Shown piece by piece: positions 7,545 through 13,110 of a DNA stretch of 13,586 nucleotides. Location: contig SKKC01000209.1 in NCBI GenBank assembly GCA_007121695.1, positions 1-13,586 on the forward strand, written 5' to 3'. Within the stretch, counting starts at the first letter, position 1. The number at the start of each line of letters is the position of its first letter. Position numbers and translations under genes: made by a program. Source of the DNA: Spirochaetales bacterium (GTDB lineage Bacteria; Spirochaetota; Spirochaetia; DSM-27196; SKKC01). Below the pieces are notes generated by a model. It searched no databases. It was not told the DNA's origin and worked only from the letters and a program-made list of their open reading frames with translations.

Positions 7545-8585
7545 TCAGACAAGGATGATCGCCAACAGACTCAGAACCGCTCCGATCGCGTAGATGACCT
7601 TGCTGTAGCTCACCACCTTTGCGCCATCCATCCCGTCGAATGGGAAGAACGGAATCAGCTGGTAGATGATGATCAGATCCAGGATGGTTTCCAGCCCCGC
7701 AGTGAATAGCTCTGGAAAGAATCGACTCATCCCCACGTAGACGAGTACCAGGCTCATCCAGGTCGCGAAGGCCTGCATACCCTTGTAGCGTACAAACTCG
7801 CTATCGCGCCAGATGTCCGCGGCCGGAACAAAAAAGCCAAACGTTGGCCACCATCCCCCAAATGCCAGCGCCAGGATTACGCTCAGCGTGGTTCCCCCCT
7901 GCGGAGCATCAAAGCGGACGGGACCGGACAGTCTCGCAATCGGATAGGCTACGAGCATTCTCAGCGCCGTGATCCCCGCAACCACTGCCATGCCGATGAA
8001 GAAGAACTCCACGCCCCGCAAGGAGAACAGCGAGAGCGCTCCACCGATGAAGAGCGAGAACAGCAGGCTCTTCAGGATAGTCCGCCGTTCGGGGTGTACA
8101 CTCGTGTTCTTGAGCGCTTCATCCCTGACCCACGTACTATATCCGGTCGCGAGTGAATACCCGAAGCGTTTCAGGAAGCCCTTCATCGAATAGCCAAAAA
8201 GCGACCGTACGACACTCGGTCGCGTGTAGCCGTTCTTCGCGAACATGTTCCAGGAGGCGGTATTGTCGGCACGGACCAGGCTGAACTGTGTCTTCAGTCC
8301 TTCGTCATCCATGGCTTGTATACCCGCTTCCAACAGGCGCGACCCAAGCCTGTGGCCTTGCGCCTTTTTGTCAACGAAGATCCAGGATAGTAGTCCTTCT
8401 CCCGGCCCCATCTTCTCGAGCAGGACCCCGCCGACGCAGTCACCTTCTTCATGAGCGTAAAACCCCCAGCCCGGTTTCCCGGGCAGTAAGAGAGACGCCC
8501 CCGTGCCAAACACGCTGCTGGCGACTGCCCTGGTTGTCCTGGCCTCTTCCGGCGTCTCGATCGGTGATATTTGATATGCGGCCAT
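7545..8585 (-). CDS. GNAT acetyltransferase fused to a site-2-protease-like membrane domain
   Basis: The protein has 346 residues. Residues 1-140 are a GNAT domain, with acetyl-CoA loop QGHRLGSRLLEAG around 76-88 and the later strand-helix VRADNTASWNMFAKNGY at 104-120. Residues 165-346 contain about six hydrophobic segments (roughly 170-187, 191-212, 232-256, 272-290, 296-313, 328-346). The loop LIPFFPFDGMDGAKV near 310-324 resembles the Asp-Gly motif of M50 site-2 proteases (NPLPPLDG). The HExxH zinc motif is absent: the matching early segment reads LVAYPIARLSG. So the membrane half would be a non-catalytic relative, if the family assignment holds. The start ATG at 8585 has AAGGAG 8 bases upstream. 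The gene shares its upstream gap, rich in ATGTAACC sites, with the divergent membrane protein/XRE pair, and is followed 18 bases on by the broken fasciclin gene. Confidence 0.8.
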   Translation of the reverse strand: MAAYQISPIETPEEARTTRAVASSVFGTGASLLLPGKPGWGFYAHEEGDCVGGVLLEKMGPGEGLLSWIFVDKKAQGHRLGSRLLEAGIQAMDDEGLKTQFSLVRADNTASWNMFAKNGYTRPSVVRSLFGYSMKGFLKRFGYSLATGYSTWVRDEALKNTSVHPERRTILKSLLFSLFIGGALSLFSLRGVEFFFIGMAVVAGITALRMLVAYPIARLSGPVRFDAPQGGTTLSVILALAFGGWWPTFGFFVPAADIWRDSEFVRYKGMQAFATWMSLVLVYVGMSRFFPELFTAGLETILDLIIIYQLIPFFPFDGMDGAKVVSYSKVIYAIGAVLSLLAIILV

Positions 8586-8610
8586 CCCCGTTTCTCCTTG
8601 TTCGCTTAGA

Positions 8611-8688
8611 ATGTAACCTATACGTTACTACACCATACCGCTCTTCCATGATATTGTGAAGTCAGGGTTACATATTTGGAGGTTACAT
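8611..8688. promoter_or_regulatory. Cluster of ATGTAACC sites in the divergent promoter gap
   Basis: The octamer ATGTAACC occurs at 8611-8618 and its complement GGTTACAT at 8666-8673 and 8681-8688. The last two are direct repeats 15 bases apart. At 8613-8628 GTAAC-6-GTTAC forms an inverted repeat. The sites lie between the divergent GNAT-fusion and membrane protein/XRE genes, and the last one overlaps the Shine-Dalgarno (GGAGG) and start codon of the latter. The likely binder is the XRE protein encoded at 9091-9297, giving autorepression. This is an inference from position. Confidence 0.6.
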
Positions 8689-9116
8689 TGGTTCCCGCAC
8701 CGAGACTGTCCTTCATGTGGAATGCGGCTATGGGCTTGTTCGGGGTAGTGTTCTGGCTGTATGGCATCCTTACGCTCCTGTGGCCGGCAGTATTTGCTCC
8801 GCACGGCTATATGCTTGGTATCCTTGGTGTTCTGTTGGCGCTCTATTTTCTCCTGACCGGATGGCTTGCCGGTACCGCTTCGGTCGGGCGGGTCTGGGAC
8901 GAGGGGGCAGAACACGACTCGAACCGCGCGTACAAGTTCGGTTTCACCATGGCCTGGTGTATGTACCTGGTGTTCTGGCTTCTGCTCGCGCGTGGCTGGA
9001 TCTCATTGGAAGCCACGTTTCCCGCGATGGGAGCATTCACCGGTGGGTCGTACTGTCTCTACATGGGAATCACAGGACTCAGGGGATGGTATGAAACTCG
9101 TCACGCACCTGACTGA
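8688..9116 (+). CDS. Small four-helix membrane protein, family not recognised
   Basis: The TTG at 8688 is chosen as start because GGAGG ends 5 bases before it; an in-frame TTG at 8676 lies at or before that ribosome site. The product has 142 residues and four hydrophobic segments at about 10-33, 41-61, 83-101 and 108-130. A polar loop at 63-82 (SVGRVWDEGAEHDSNRAYKF) lies between helices 2 and 3. I know of no function. The 3' end overlaps the XRE gene by 26 bases. Pairing of a short multi-pass protein with a 65-70-residue Cro/CI-type regulator is common in bacteria, and in such pairs the membrane protein may influence the regulator. Helix-flanking charges suggest both termini are cytoplasmic, but this was judged by eye. 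Confidence 0.75.
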   Translation: MVPAPRLSFMWNAAMGLFGVVFWLYGILTLLWPAVFAPHGYMLGILGVLLALYFLLTGWLAGTASVGRVWDEGAEHDSNRAYKFGFTMAWCMYLVFWLLLARGWISLEATFPAMGAFTGGSYCLYMGITGLRGWYETRHAPD

Positions 9117-9297
9117 GCGACGCAAATCCGCCGGACTAACTCAGTCTCAACTTGCCGAAATCGTCGGGGTCTCCCGCAAAACGATCAACACGGTGGAGAA
9201 CCACGTGTTCGTACCCTCCACGGTCCTCGCATTGAAACTTGCTCAAGCACTGGACTGCAGCGTTCACGATCTTTTTGAGCTCCCAGACGGTTCCTGA
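9091..9297 (+). CDS. Small XRE-family transcriptional regulator
   Basis: The product has 68 residues, essentially one helix-turn-helix domain: TERRKSAGLTQSQLAEIVGV then SRKTINTVENHVFVPSTVLA and LKLAQALDCSVHDLFEL. The GLTQSQLAEIVGVSRKTINTVE core is typical of Cro/CI-type (XRE) DNA-binding proteins. The ATG at 9091 lies inside the end of the membrane-protein gene (26-base overlap), so translation is probably coupled. The protein probably binds as a dimer to the GTAAC/GTTAC elements in its own upstream region and so would also control the divergent GNAT-fusion operon. That target is inferred, not shown. Confidence 0.88.
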   Translation: MKLVTHLTERRKSAGLTQSQLAEIVGVSRKTINTVENHVFVPSTVLALKLAQALDCSVHDLFELPDGS

Positions 9298-9334
9298 CCT
9301 ACACATGCGATTGTTGGGCTCACTTCGGGCAACG

Positions 9335-9349
9335 ACAGCTCTCAGCTGT
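9335..9349. terminator. Hairpin downstream of the XRE gene
   Basis: ACAGCT-CTC-AGCTGT is a perfect 6-base stem with a 3-base loop, 38 bases after the XRE stop codon. There is no T-run after it, so it is at best an atypical terminator or one arm of a larger fold with the inverted repeat at 9355-9388. Confidence 0.3.
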
Positions 9350-9354
9350 GCCGT

Positions 9355-9388
9355 GTCTGGCGGTGCACCGTGACCGTGAGGGCCAGAC
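9355..9388. repeat. Inverted repeat GTCTGGC/GCCAGAC
   Basis: The outer arms GTCTGGC (9355-9361) and GCCAGAC (9382-9388) are perfect complements, with a short inner pairing CGGT/ACCG and the 10-base palindrome CGGTGCACCG inside. The right arm belongs to a sequence (9374-9388) that recurs at 12931-12945. This structured stretch lies at the left edge of the accessory block. Confidence 0.45.
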
Positions 9389-9413
9389 ATCAACTGGACG
9401 GCTTTGTCAGGCC
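9374..9413. repeat. Left copy of a bipartite direct repeat
   Basis: Two adjoining parts, 9374-9388 (CCGTGAGGGCCAGAC) and 9390-9413, match 12931-12945 (14 of 15) and 12997-13020 (22 of 24) in the same orientation. Here the parts are one base apart; in the right copy 51 bases separate them. The two copies bracket about 3.6 kb of accessory genes. Confidence 0.65.
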
Positions 9414-9474
9414 GCGGTCTCGTGCGAGAGGATCGTCGTGAGCCGGGCGTTGACGTAGTTCACCCAGCCGCCAA

Positions 9475-10068
9475 TCAGAACATCCCGTCTGCTTCGGGGC
9501 TGTGCTCTTCGTGTTGCGAGAGTATTTCCGCGAGCGGATCGGGTGAGTTGAGTATCTCGTCAGGCAGAAGGAAAAACCGGAACGGCACGCGGGCCGCCGC
9601 CTCTGATTCACTATCGACTTCAGTCGCTGCCGATCCGGCGGCGAGCTTCGCGTTCTCGCGTTCGACGTGCTCATGCCACAGCTTCACGTCCCGGTAGAAC
9701 CGGCGAAAGCGCTGTCTCCACTCCCGCTCGCCGCGCTGCGCCTGGTCAAGCCAGGTAATCAGATCAGGGCGGTCGACCGACGCGAGTCGGGCAAGGGCTG
9801 CGTCTTCCGTGCGTTCCACGCCAGCCAGAATGTGGTGCCATATGACGAAAAAGATGGGATCGGACGCGGTTCGCCCGGCCGAGTGACACGCAGAACAGAA
9901 CAGTGAGTCTTTCACCACGCCTACAACGACCGGCGCGCTGGAGATGACGGACCCGATCCGATAGGTCGACATTCCGGGATCAAACTCCTTGGTCTGAATC
10001 TCCAGTGTTGCCCCGCACCGCTCACAAAGAAACGGTGGATCAACCACGATAGTATCGAATAAGCCCAC
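9475..10068 (-). CDS. Four-cysteine (zinc-ribbon-like) protein of unknown function
   Basis: GGAGG stands 5 bases before the GTG at 10068, which is taken as start (197 residues); a TTG at 10080 overlaps this ribosome site. The protein begins MGLFDTIVVDPPFLCERCGA, and Cys15/Cys18 with Cys58/Cys61 (CERC...CSAC) make a plausible zinc-binding treble clef or ribbon. The start MGLFDTI and the segment IQTKEFDPGMSTYRIG resemble small conserved hypothetical proteins that open MGLFDT and carry FQTKDLD..MDTYR, but I know of no function. The rest is helical and charged, with WLDQAQRGEREWRQRFRRFY and many Glu/Arg. It is monocistronic on the minus strand within the accessory block. Upstream, a TATAGC at about 10105 may be part of a promoter. 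Confidence 0.75.
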   Translation of the reverse strand: MGLFDTIVVDPPFLCERCGATLEIQTKEFDPGMSTYRIGSVISSAPVVVGVVKDSLFCSACHSAGRTASDPIFFVIWHHILAGVERTEDAALARLASVDRPDLITWLDQAQRGEREWRQRFRRFYRDVKLWHEHVERENAKLAAGSAATEVDSESEAAARVPFRFFLLPDEILNSPDPLAEILSQHEEHSPEADGMF

Positions 10069-10332
10069 GCGCGCCTCCAATCCGTTTACAAGCGTTGTCG
10101 CTATAGTGATTCTTTGCGCAAGGCGCCGAAAAATTCAATTACCCGAAGATTCCGGAATTTGCGCGTGTATAATCATCGATGCGTTTCGAAAATCGCCGAC
10201 TGGAGTTCACACTCGCGTAAGTGGTTGTAGTGCTCGACTGTCAGCACGACGTAGCGCTATTTACCACAAAGCTCTTCACGATCATGCATTTGATCGGCCT
10301 CGTCGATTCCCGTCGCAGTTTCCTGGCGTTCA
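10069..10332. other. Gap with no recognisable gene
   Basis: About 260 bases between the four-cysteine gene and the ankyrin-like scrap. Overlapping open frames exist on both strands, but none shows a family motif or a sensible ribosome site. It may hold the promoter of the four-cysteine gene and further decayed sequence from the ankyrin-type gene. Confidence 0.5.
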
Positions 10333-10440
10333 TCAGAGGTACGCACTCCCGCTCGCGAGAGCTGATTCGACAAAGGCGTTGCCGTTCGTATCGCGTACGT
10401 TCGGTCGCATACCAAAGTGCACCAGCGACCGAACAACAGT
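10333..10440 (-). pseudogene. Ankyrin-repeat-like gene scrap
   Basis: Directly after the HEPN gene's TAA, in the same frame, the minus strand reads TVVRSLVHFGMRPNVRDTNG and then NAFVESALASGSAYL to a TGA. The pattern VVRSLVHFGMRPNVRDTNGN matches an ankyrin repeat (vv.lLl..GA.pN..d..GnT.L..A...G). It covers one repeat only, has no start codon of its own after a ribosome site, and the frame closes after 35 codons. It is probably the leftover of an ankyrin gene cut by the insertion or deletion that brought the MNT/HEPN pair next to it. Chance similarity is possible with so short a piece. Confidence 0.45.
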
Positions 10441-10947
10441 TTATGCCGTCTCGTAACGTGTCTCGAGCCGAAAAATACCGGCCTGGAGCACATTATAGAC
10501 ACGTATTTGGTTGATGAAAGACCGTATGCTACGTTCGAAATCGTTTTCAAGCGAATCAACCCGATTAATGAGCGGCGCTACGAGTTCAGAATCAAGCATA
10601 AACCCGTACGCATTACGGTACATGTGTCGAAATGCCAAGTACTCCTGCAAACGGTCGCGCAGATTCTCATCCAGTGCACCGCATTCATGTGAACGTTCCA
10701 AGACCTCCTGATGCCAATGCGATCCGTCAGGAACTGGATAGGCTTGCAGCTTCAACACAAGTACGAGACATCGTTCCATCCCTGTGTATATCGAATGCAG
10801 GGTGCTTGCCGCTGCGTGAGTCTCGATTTCGTCCCACGCGCGATGAGAGTGTATAGTTCGTAACTGTTGCGCTATCCGTTTTTCCCTGTTGATGTAGTCG
10901 GGTTCCGTAGACACAGACGCAACAAGCTGTTTTGGTTCAGGCGACAC
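10441..10947 (-). CDS. HEPN-domain (HepT-like) protein with altered active-site motif
   Basis: From the GTG at 10947 (GAAGG 11 bases upstream; another GTG at 10965 is possible) the product has 168 residues. It is all-helical in appearance, with HSIYTGMERCLVLVLKL and YLAFRHMYRNAYGFML. The HepT family carries RX4HXY, where Arg and His form the RNase centre and Tyr is the residue modified by the partner. Here the motif reads R-HMYR-N-A-Y: Arg and Tyr remain, but the His is Asn (codon AAT, one change from CAT). The gene overlaps the end of the nucleotidyltransferase gene by 11 bases (29 with the longer start), the usual arrangement of MNT/HEPN pairs. HEPN proteins of this type are RNase toxins. 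This one may be inactive or may work by another residue, such as His next to the Arg. Confidence 0.75.
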   Translation of the reverse strand: MSPEPKQLVASVSTEPDYINREKRIAQQLRTIHSHRAWDEIETHAAASTLHSIYTGMERCLVLVLKLQAYPVPDGSHWHQEVLERSHECGALDENLRDRLQEYLAFRHMYRNAYGFMLDSELVAPLINRVDSLENDFERSIRSFINQIRVYNVLQAGIFRLETRYETA

Positions 10948-11236
10948 GACGCAAGGTACCTTCACGTCGAAGTCGACGCGTGAACTCGTTCTCGTAATCC
11001 AGTCCGATAAGATCGAACTTATGATTAAGTTGCATCAACAGCTCGCCGTATGCGGCGAAAAACCGATTTTTGGGAAGTCCAACTGTCGCTATATCGATAT
11101 CGGACGCTTCGTCCGAAGTGCCACGTGCCAACGAGCCGAACAGGAATATCTCAGTAGCCCCAAAGCGCTTCAGAATCTCAATCGCATCGGACAAATCCTT
11201 CTGTAGCCGTGCTGGAACTTCAATCTCAGGAGCCAT
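10937..11236 (-). CDS. Minimal nucleotidyltransferase (MNT) antitoxin
   Basis: The protein has 99 residues. It contains FLFGSLARGTSDEASDIDIA, the GSxARG...SDID signature of the polymerase-beta-like nucleotidyltransferase fold, with two metal-binding Asp residues at about 46 and 48. A third acidic position is likely in KFDLIGLD (73-80). The motif is complete, so the enzyme is probably active. In the characterised MntA-HepT systems this protein transfers AMP units to the Tyr of the partner's RX4HXY motif and so silences the RNase. The HEPN gene follows with overlap. The ATG at 11236 has no Shine-Dalgarno. A promoter-like pair ends six bases upstream, so the mRNA may be leaderless. Confidence 0.87.
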   Translation of the reverse strand: MAPEIEVPARLQKDLSDAIEILKRFGATEIFLFGSLARGTSDEASDIDIATVGLPKNRFFAAYGELLMQLNHKFDLIGLDYENEFTRRLRREGTLRRVA

Positions 11237-11242
11237 GTATTA

Positions 11243-11271
11243 AGTGTAGCGCTCCAACAGTGGGCACGCAA
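11243..11271 (-). promoter_or_regulatory. Promoter candidate for the MNT/HEPN operon
   Basis: On the minus strand TTGCGT (11271-11266) and TACACT (11248-11243) are 17 bases apart, each matching four of six consensus bases. The -10-like box is six bases before the ATG, which would put the transcript start at or next to the start codon. That agrees with the absence of a ribosome site. Confidence 0.4.
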
Positions 11272-11324
11272 CCGGCGTCTCACGATGGTCGCCCATTGAG
11301 CCAACAGCGTCAATGTAATTCCAG

Positions 11325-11516
11325 ATGAATGTGGACCGGTCTCTTGTGTTCTATCAGGTAGCCCGCGGACCGTGGCGTACGCACCTGAAAGCGACCAACA
11401 TTCTCGAGCGATTCTTTCGCGAACTCAAACGATTCGAGAAGTCACGCCAGTTTCGATTTGCCGATAGAAACAGTTGTGACCGCTTTTGCTATGCGTTCAC
11501 TTACGATTACAACTAA
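11325..11516 (+). pseudogene. C-terminal fragment of an IS256-type (Mutator) transposase
   Basis: The reading frame contains RSLVFYQVARGPWRTHLKAT then NILERFFRELKRFEKSRQ and a Cys-rich end. The pattern LVFY..P..W...L.TTN.LER..RE.KRR is the signature at the end of IS256-family transposases, just before and at the catalytic Glu (here in NILERFFREL). The usual protein is about 400 residues, so only about the last 60 remain. A TAA upstream in the same frame (11316-11318) closes it, and the DDE acidic residues Asp1 and Asp2 are absent. It lies close to sequence that looks like the right end of the element. Confidence 0.8.
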
Positions 11517-11544
11517 CATCACCAGAGAATGCCTCATCTCTCAT

Positions 11545-11568
11545 GACACAAAACTCTGGACACTACCC
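11545..11568. mobile_element. Probable right terminal inverted repeat of the IS256-type remnant
   Basis: About 30 bases after the transposase stop, GACACAAAACTCTGGACACTACCC resembles the ends of IS256-family elements, which carry short repeats such as GACAC/TTTTGTC-like stretches ending near CCC. No matching left end was found, so the element has lost its left part. A full comparison to known ends was not possible. Confidence 0.4.
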
Positions 11569-11747
11569 ACTTCCGCCCAATGCCGGATTTAGACCAGATG
11601 TGGCAAGACCCCGTCCCAGGCGGTCGCGGCCACCTATTTCTTATTGACGGGGGAGGCGTTATATGTGTTCTGTCGTCCCGTGCGATGCCCAGGAAGTCCC
11701 ACCAGTATGCGAACAACCAACAGCTTCCCGGCGCTCCGCAACGCACA
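11569..11747. other. Short gap after the IS end
   Basis: No convincing gene was found in this short stretch between the IS end and the GNAT gene's stop. A plus-strand frame reads DLDQMWQDPVP, which resembles a piece of catalase-peroxidase, but it continues with no further similarity and is set aside. Confidence 0.4.
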
Positions 11748-12173
11748 TCAGATCCCGGATTGTGCTGTACGATCACGGCGGACCATCCCGCGTATCTTCC
11801 CGTTCGGTCCGTCGGCTGTGAAACCAAGTCCGTGGTAAAACTGCTCAAGCTCTTCGTCACAGCAAAGGTCAACCATGTACAGACCATCGAGTTGCTCAAG
11901 CAGATCACGGATCAGCGCCTTTGCAATACCCTGTCGGCGCCAATCCGGTAACACTTCGAGTAATGGGATGTAGGCGCTGAGATGTCCATCGGATATCGCA
12001 TTCGCGAAACCCACCACTCGGTTGTCGCCCACTGCCAGACTCACTGCGTAGCTGTCCGCCAGAATTCTGCGGTGCATCGTCTCATCCGGATGCGCCGGCC
12101 ATCCCTCGAAGAACCCCTCCATCGGAATCTCGGCCACCTGCGCCACCGAGCGATAGATAGTCATCGCCGACAT
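11748..12173 (-). CDS. GNAT-family acetyltransferase, downstream of the toxin-antitoxin pair
   Basis: The protein has 141 residues. The GNAT core is clear: VVGFANAISDGHLSAYIPLL (about 53-72), the acetyl-CoA loop WRRQGIAKALIRDLLEQL (78-95, with Q/RxxGxG/A realised as RRQGIA) and the later CDEELEQFYHGLGF (105-118). The ATG at 12173 has AAAGG 8 bases upstream. It begins 12 bases after the antitoxin's stop codon, so it is the third gene of the operon. GNAT proteins of about 140-170 residues acetylate many small amines and proteins, and some are toxins of TacT type. Those normally come with a ribbon-helix-helix antitoxin, which is not what precedes it here. The substrate is unknown. Confidence 0.85.
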   Translation of the reverse strand: MSAMTIYRSVAQVAEIPMEGFFEGWPAHPDETMHRRILADSYAVSLAVGDNRVVGFANAISDGHLSAYIPLLEVLPDWRRQGIAKALIRDLLEQLDGLYMVDLCCDEELEQFYHGLGFTADGPNGKIRGMVRRDRTAQSGI

Positions 12174-12185
12174 GAACGTACCCTT

Positions 12186-12545
12186 TCAGATGAACTTCCC
12201 AACCGAGACATCAAATACCTCTGCAAGCCTCTTCGCCATTGTCTTGCTGATCGCCCGCTGTCCGGTCTCCATGTTCGAAACGTGCTGCTTCGGCAGCCCA
12301 CCGAGCCTTTCGCCCAGTTCCTGCTGCGACAACCCGTGCAGTTCCCGATACGCCCGCATGTTTTCTCCCGGTGTGATCGTCTCGCGCAGATCCCGGTACC
12401 ACGCACTTTCTCTCACTTCGATCAGTTCGTCTTCTTCCTCCTCGATGATCTCTACCTCCCCGTAGTGCTCACGGAGATAATGCAGCAGTTCCGGAGGAAC
12501 CTCTCCTTCTACCCTAATACGGGGCGTCTTCACGACTACCTGCAT
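12186..12545 (-). CDS. XRE-family antitoxin, HigA-like
   Basis: The protein has 119 residues. The C-terminal half is a helix-turn-helix domain (about 60-112): MRAYRELHGLSQQELGERLG then KQHVSNMETGQRAISKTMAK and RLAEVFDVSV. The N-terminal half has an acidic run (EIIEEEEDELIE near 32-43) and probably binds the toxin. The ATG at 12545 has GAGGT 5 bases upstream and lies inside the toxin gene (32-base overlap). The toxin-first, antitoxin-second order with an XRE antitoxin is the HigBA layout. It would bind the GTAAC palindrome upstream of the toxin promoter to repress the operon, an inference from position. Confidence 0.88.
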   Translation of the reverse strand: MQVVVKTPRIRVEGEVPPELLHYLREHYGEVEIIEEEEDELIEVRESAWYRDLRETITPGENMRAYRELHGLSQQELGERLGGLPKQHVSNMETGQRAISKTMAKRLAEVFDVSVGKFI

Positions 12546-12780
12546 AGTACACCTCGATTTCGGCGTGGTGCTCCCACACCCGCCAGCAGGCCACCCATGA
12601 ATATGATAGATGGCAATGATACTCGTTCTCTGAGATCTTGCTGAAGTTGCGCCATTCGCTTCGAATCGGGCCCTTAAGCTCCAAATCCTCTACAAGGTTC
12701 GCAAACAACACCTGTTCGTGCCGGGGCATCTTGCGCACTCGCTTCTCCACCCGCCGTCGATAGTATACCCGCCAGTCCAC
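12514..12780 (-). CDS. RelE/HigB-like mRNA interferase toxin
   Basis: The product has 88 residues. It starts MDWRVYYRRRVEKRVRKMP (basic N-terminal helices) and ends HCHLSYSWVACWRVWEHH then IEVYYAGSREDAPY, where the VYYxGxREnAPY ending is the hallmark of the Gp49/HigB-like branch of the RelE/ParE superfamily. This group cleaves mRNA on the ribosome. The length is normal for the family and the reading frame is intact. The GTG at 12780 has GAGGG 4 bases before it. The gene comes first in the operon, with the XRE antitoxin overlapping by 32 bases and a GNAT gene after it. Codon use and composition do not differ visibly from neighbours. Confidence 0.88.
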   Translation of the reverse strand: MDWRVYYRRRVEKRVRKMPRHEQVLFANLVEDLELKGPIRSEWRNFSKISENEYHCHLSYSWVACWRVWEHHAEIEVYYAGSREDAPY

Positions 12781-12815
12781 CGTGCCCTCGCTTCATGCGT
12801 CCCGGTTGTTTCGCG

Positions 12816-12859
12816 ATTCTACCGCAACCACCCTCACAATGTAACCGAAAATTTGTTAC
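12816..12859 (-). promoter_or_regulatory. Promoter and operator of the HigBA-like operon
   Basis: On the minus strand TAGAAT (12821-12816) is a good -10 (five of six), with TTACAT 17 bases upstream (12844-12839) in the -35 position, although it is a poor -35 by sequence. The inverted repeat GTAAC-9-GTTAC (12841-12859) covers this -35 region, and its left half is the ATGTAACC octamer seen three times in the 8.6-kb gap. This is where an autorepressing antitoxin would bind. Confidence 0.55.
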
Positions 12860-12930
12860 TCCGCAAGCGAGGCGAACTTGGACGACATAACGACGGGATT
12901 GAGCAGATTCGTGCCGAGCGTTCGCCCTGC

Positions 12931-13020
12931 CCGTAAGGGCCAGACGTTCGGATCGAACACCGGGTCATAAGTCTATTGAAACAATGAGGTTAGGCGTCAA
13001 CTGGGCGGCTTTGTCATGCC
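12931..13020. repeat. Right copy of the bipartite direct repeat
   Basis: 12931-12945 (CCGTAAGGGCCAGAC) and 12997-13020 match 9374-9388 and 9390-9413. They are separated here by 51 bases that hold the palindrome GTTCG-GAT-CGAAC (12946-12958). A small stem GCCCT/AGGGC (12924-12940) overlaps the left part. No genes lie in 12860-13120, and the stretch looks like the right edge of the accessory block. Confidence 0.65.
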
Positions 13021-13110
13021 TCTCTCCAATATCTCTATCGCCACCTGGAGCAGCACACGTGAAAGCCACGACCTGCATCTTATGAACTGACCGATTGCGT
13101 ATTGACGATG

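Noticed and set aside
8288..8659. Plus-strand 123-residue frame opposite the GNAT-fusion gene
   Set aside because: It runs through the ribosome site and promoter of the real gene on the other strand and has no motif.
11580..11951. Plus-strand frame beginning DLDQMWQDPVP, like a catalase-peroxidase (KatG) segment
   Set aside because: Only about eight residues match, the remainder does not, and the second half is the complement of the GNAT gene.
12990..13020. Possible integron attC site: GTTAGGC at 12989-12995 next to the repeat, in a gene block rich in toxin-antitoxin pairs
   Set aside because: No partner RYYYAAC/GTTRRRY core at a suitable distance could be found, the genes do not have one attC each, and no integrase is in the window. 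The repeats are kept as direct repeats only.
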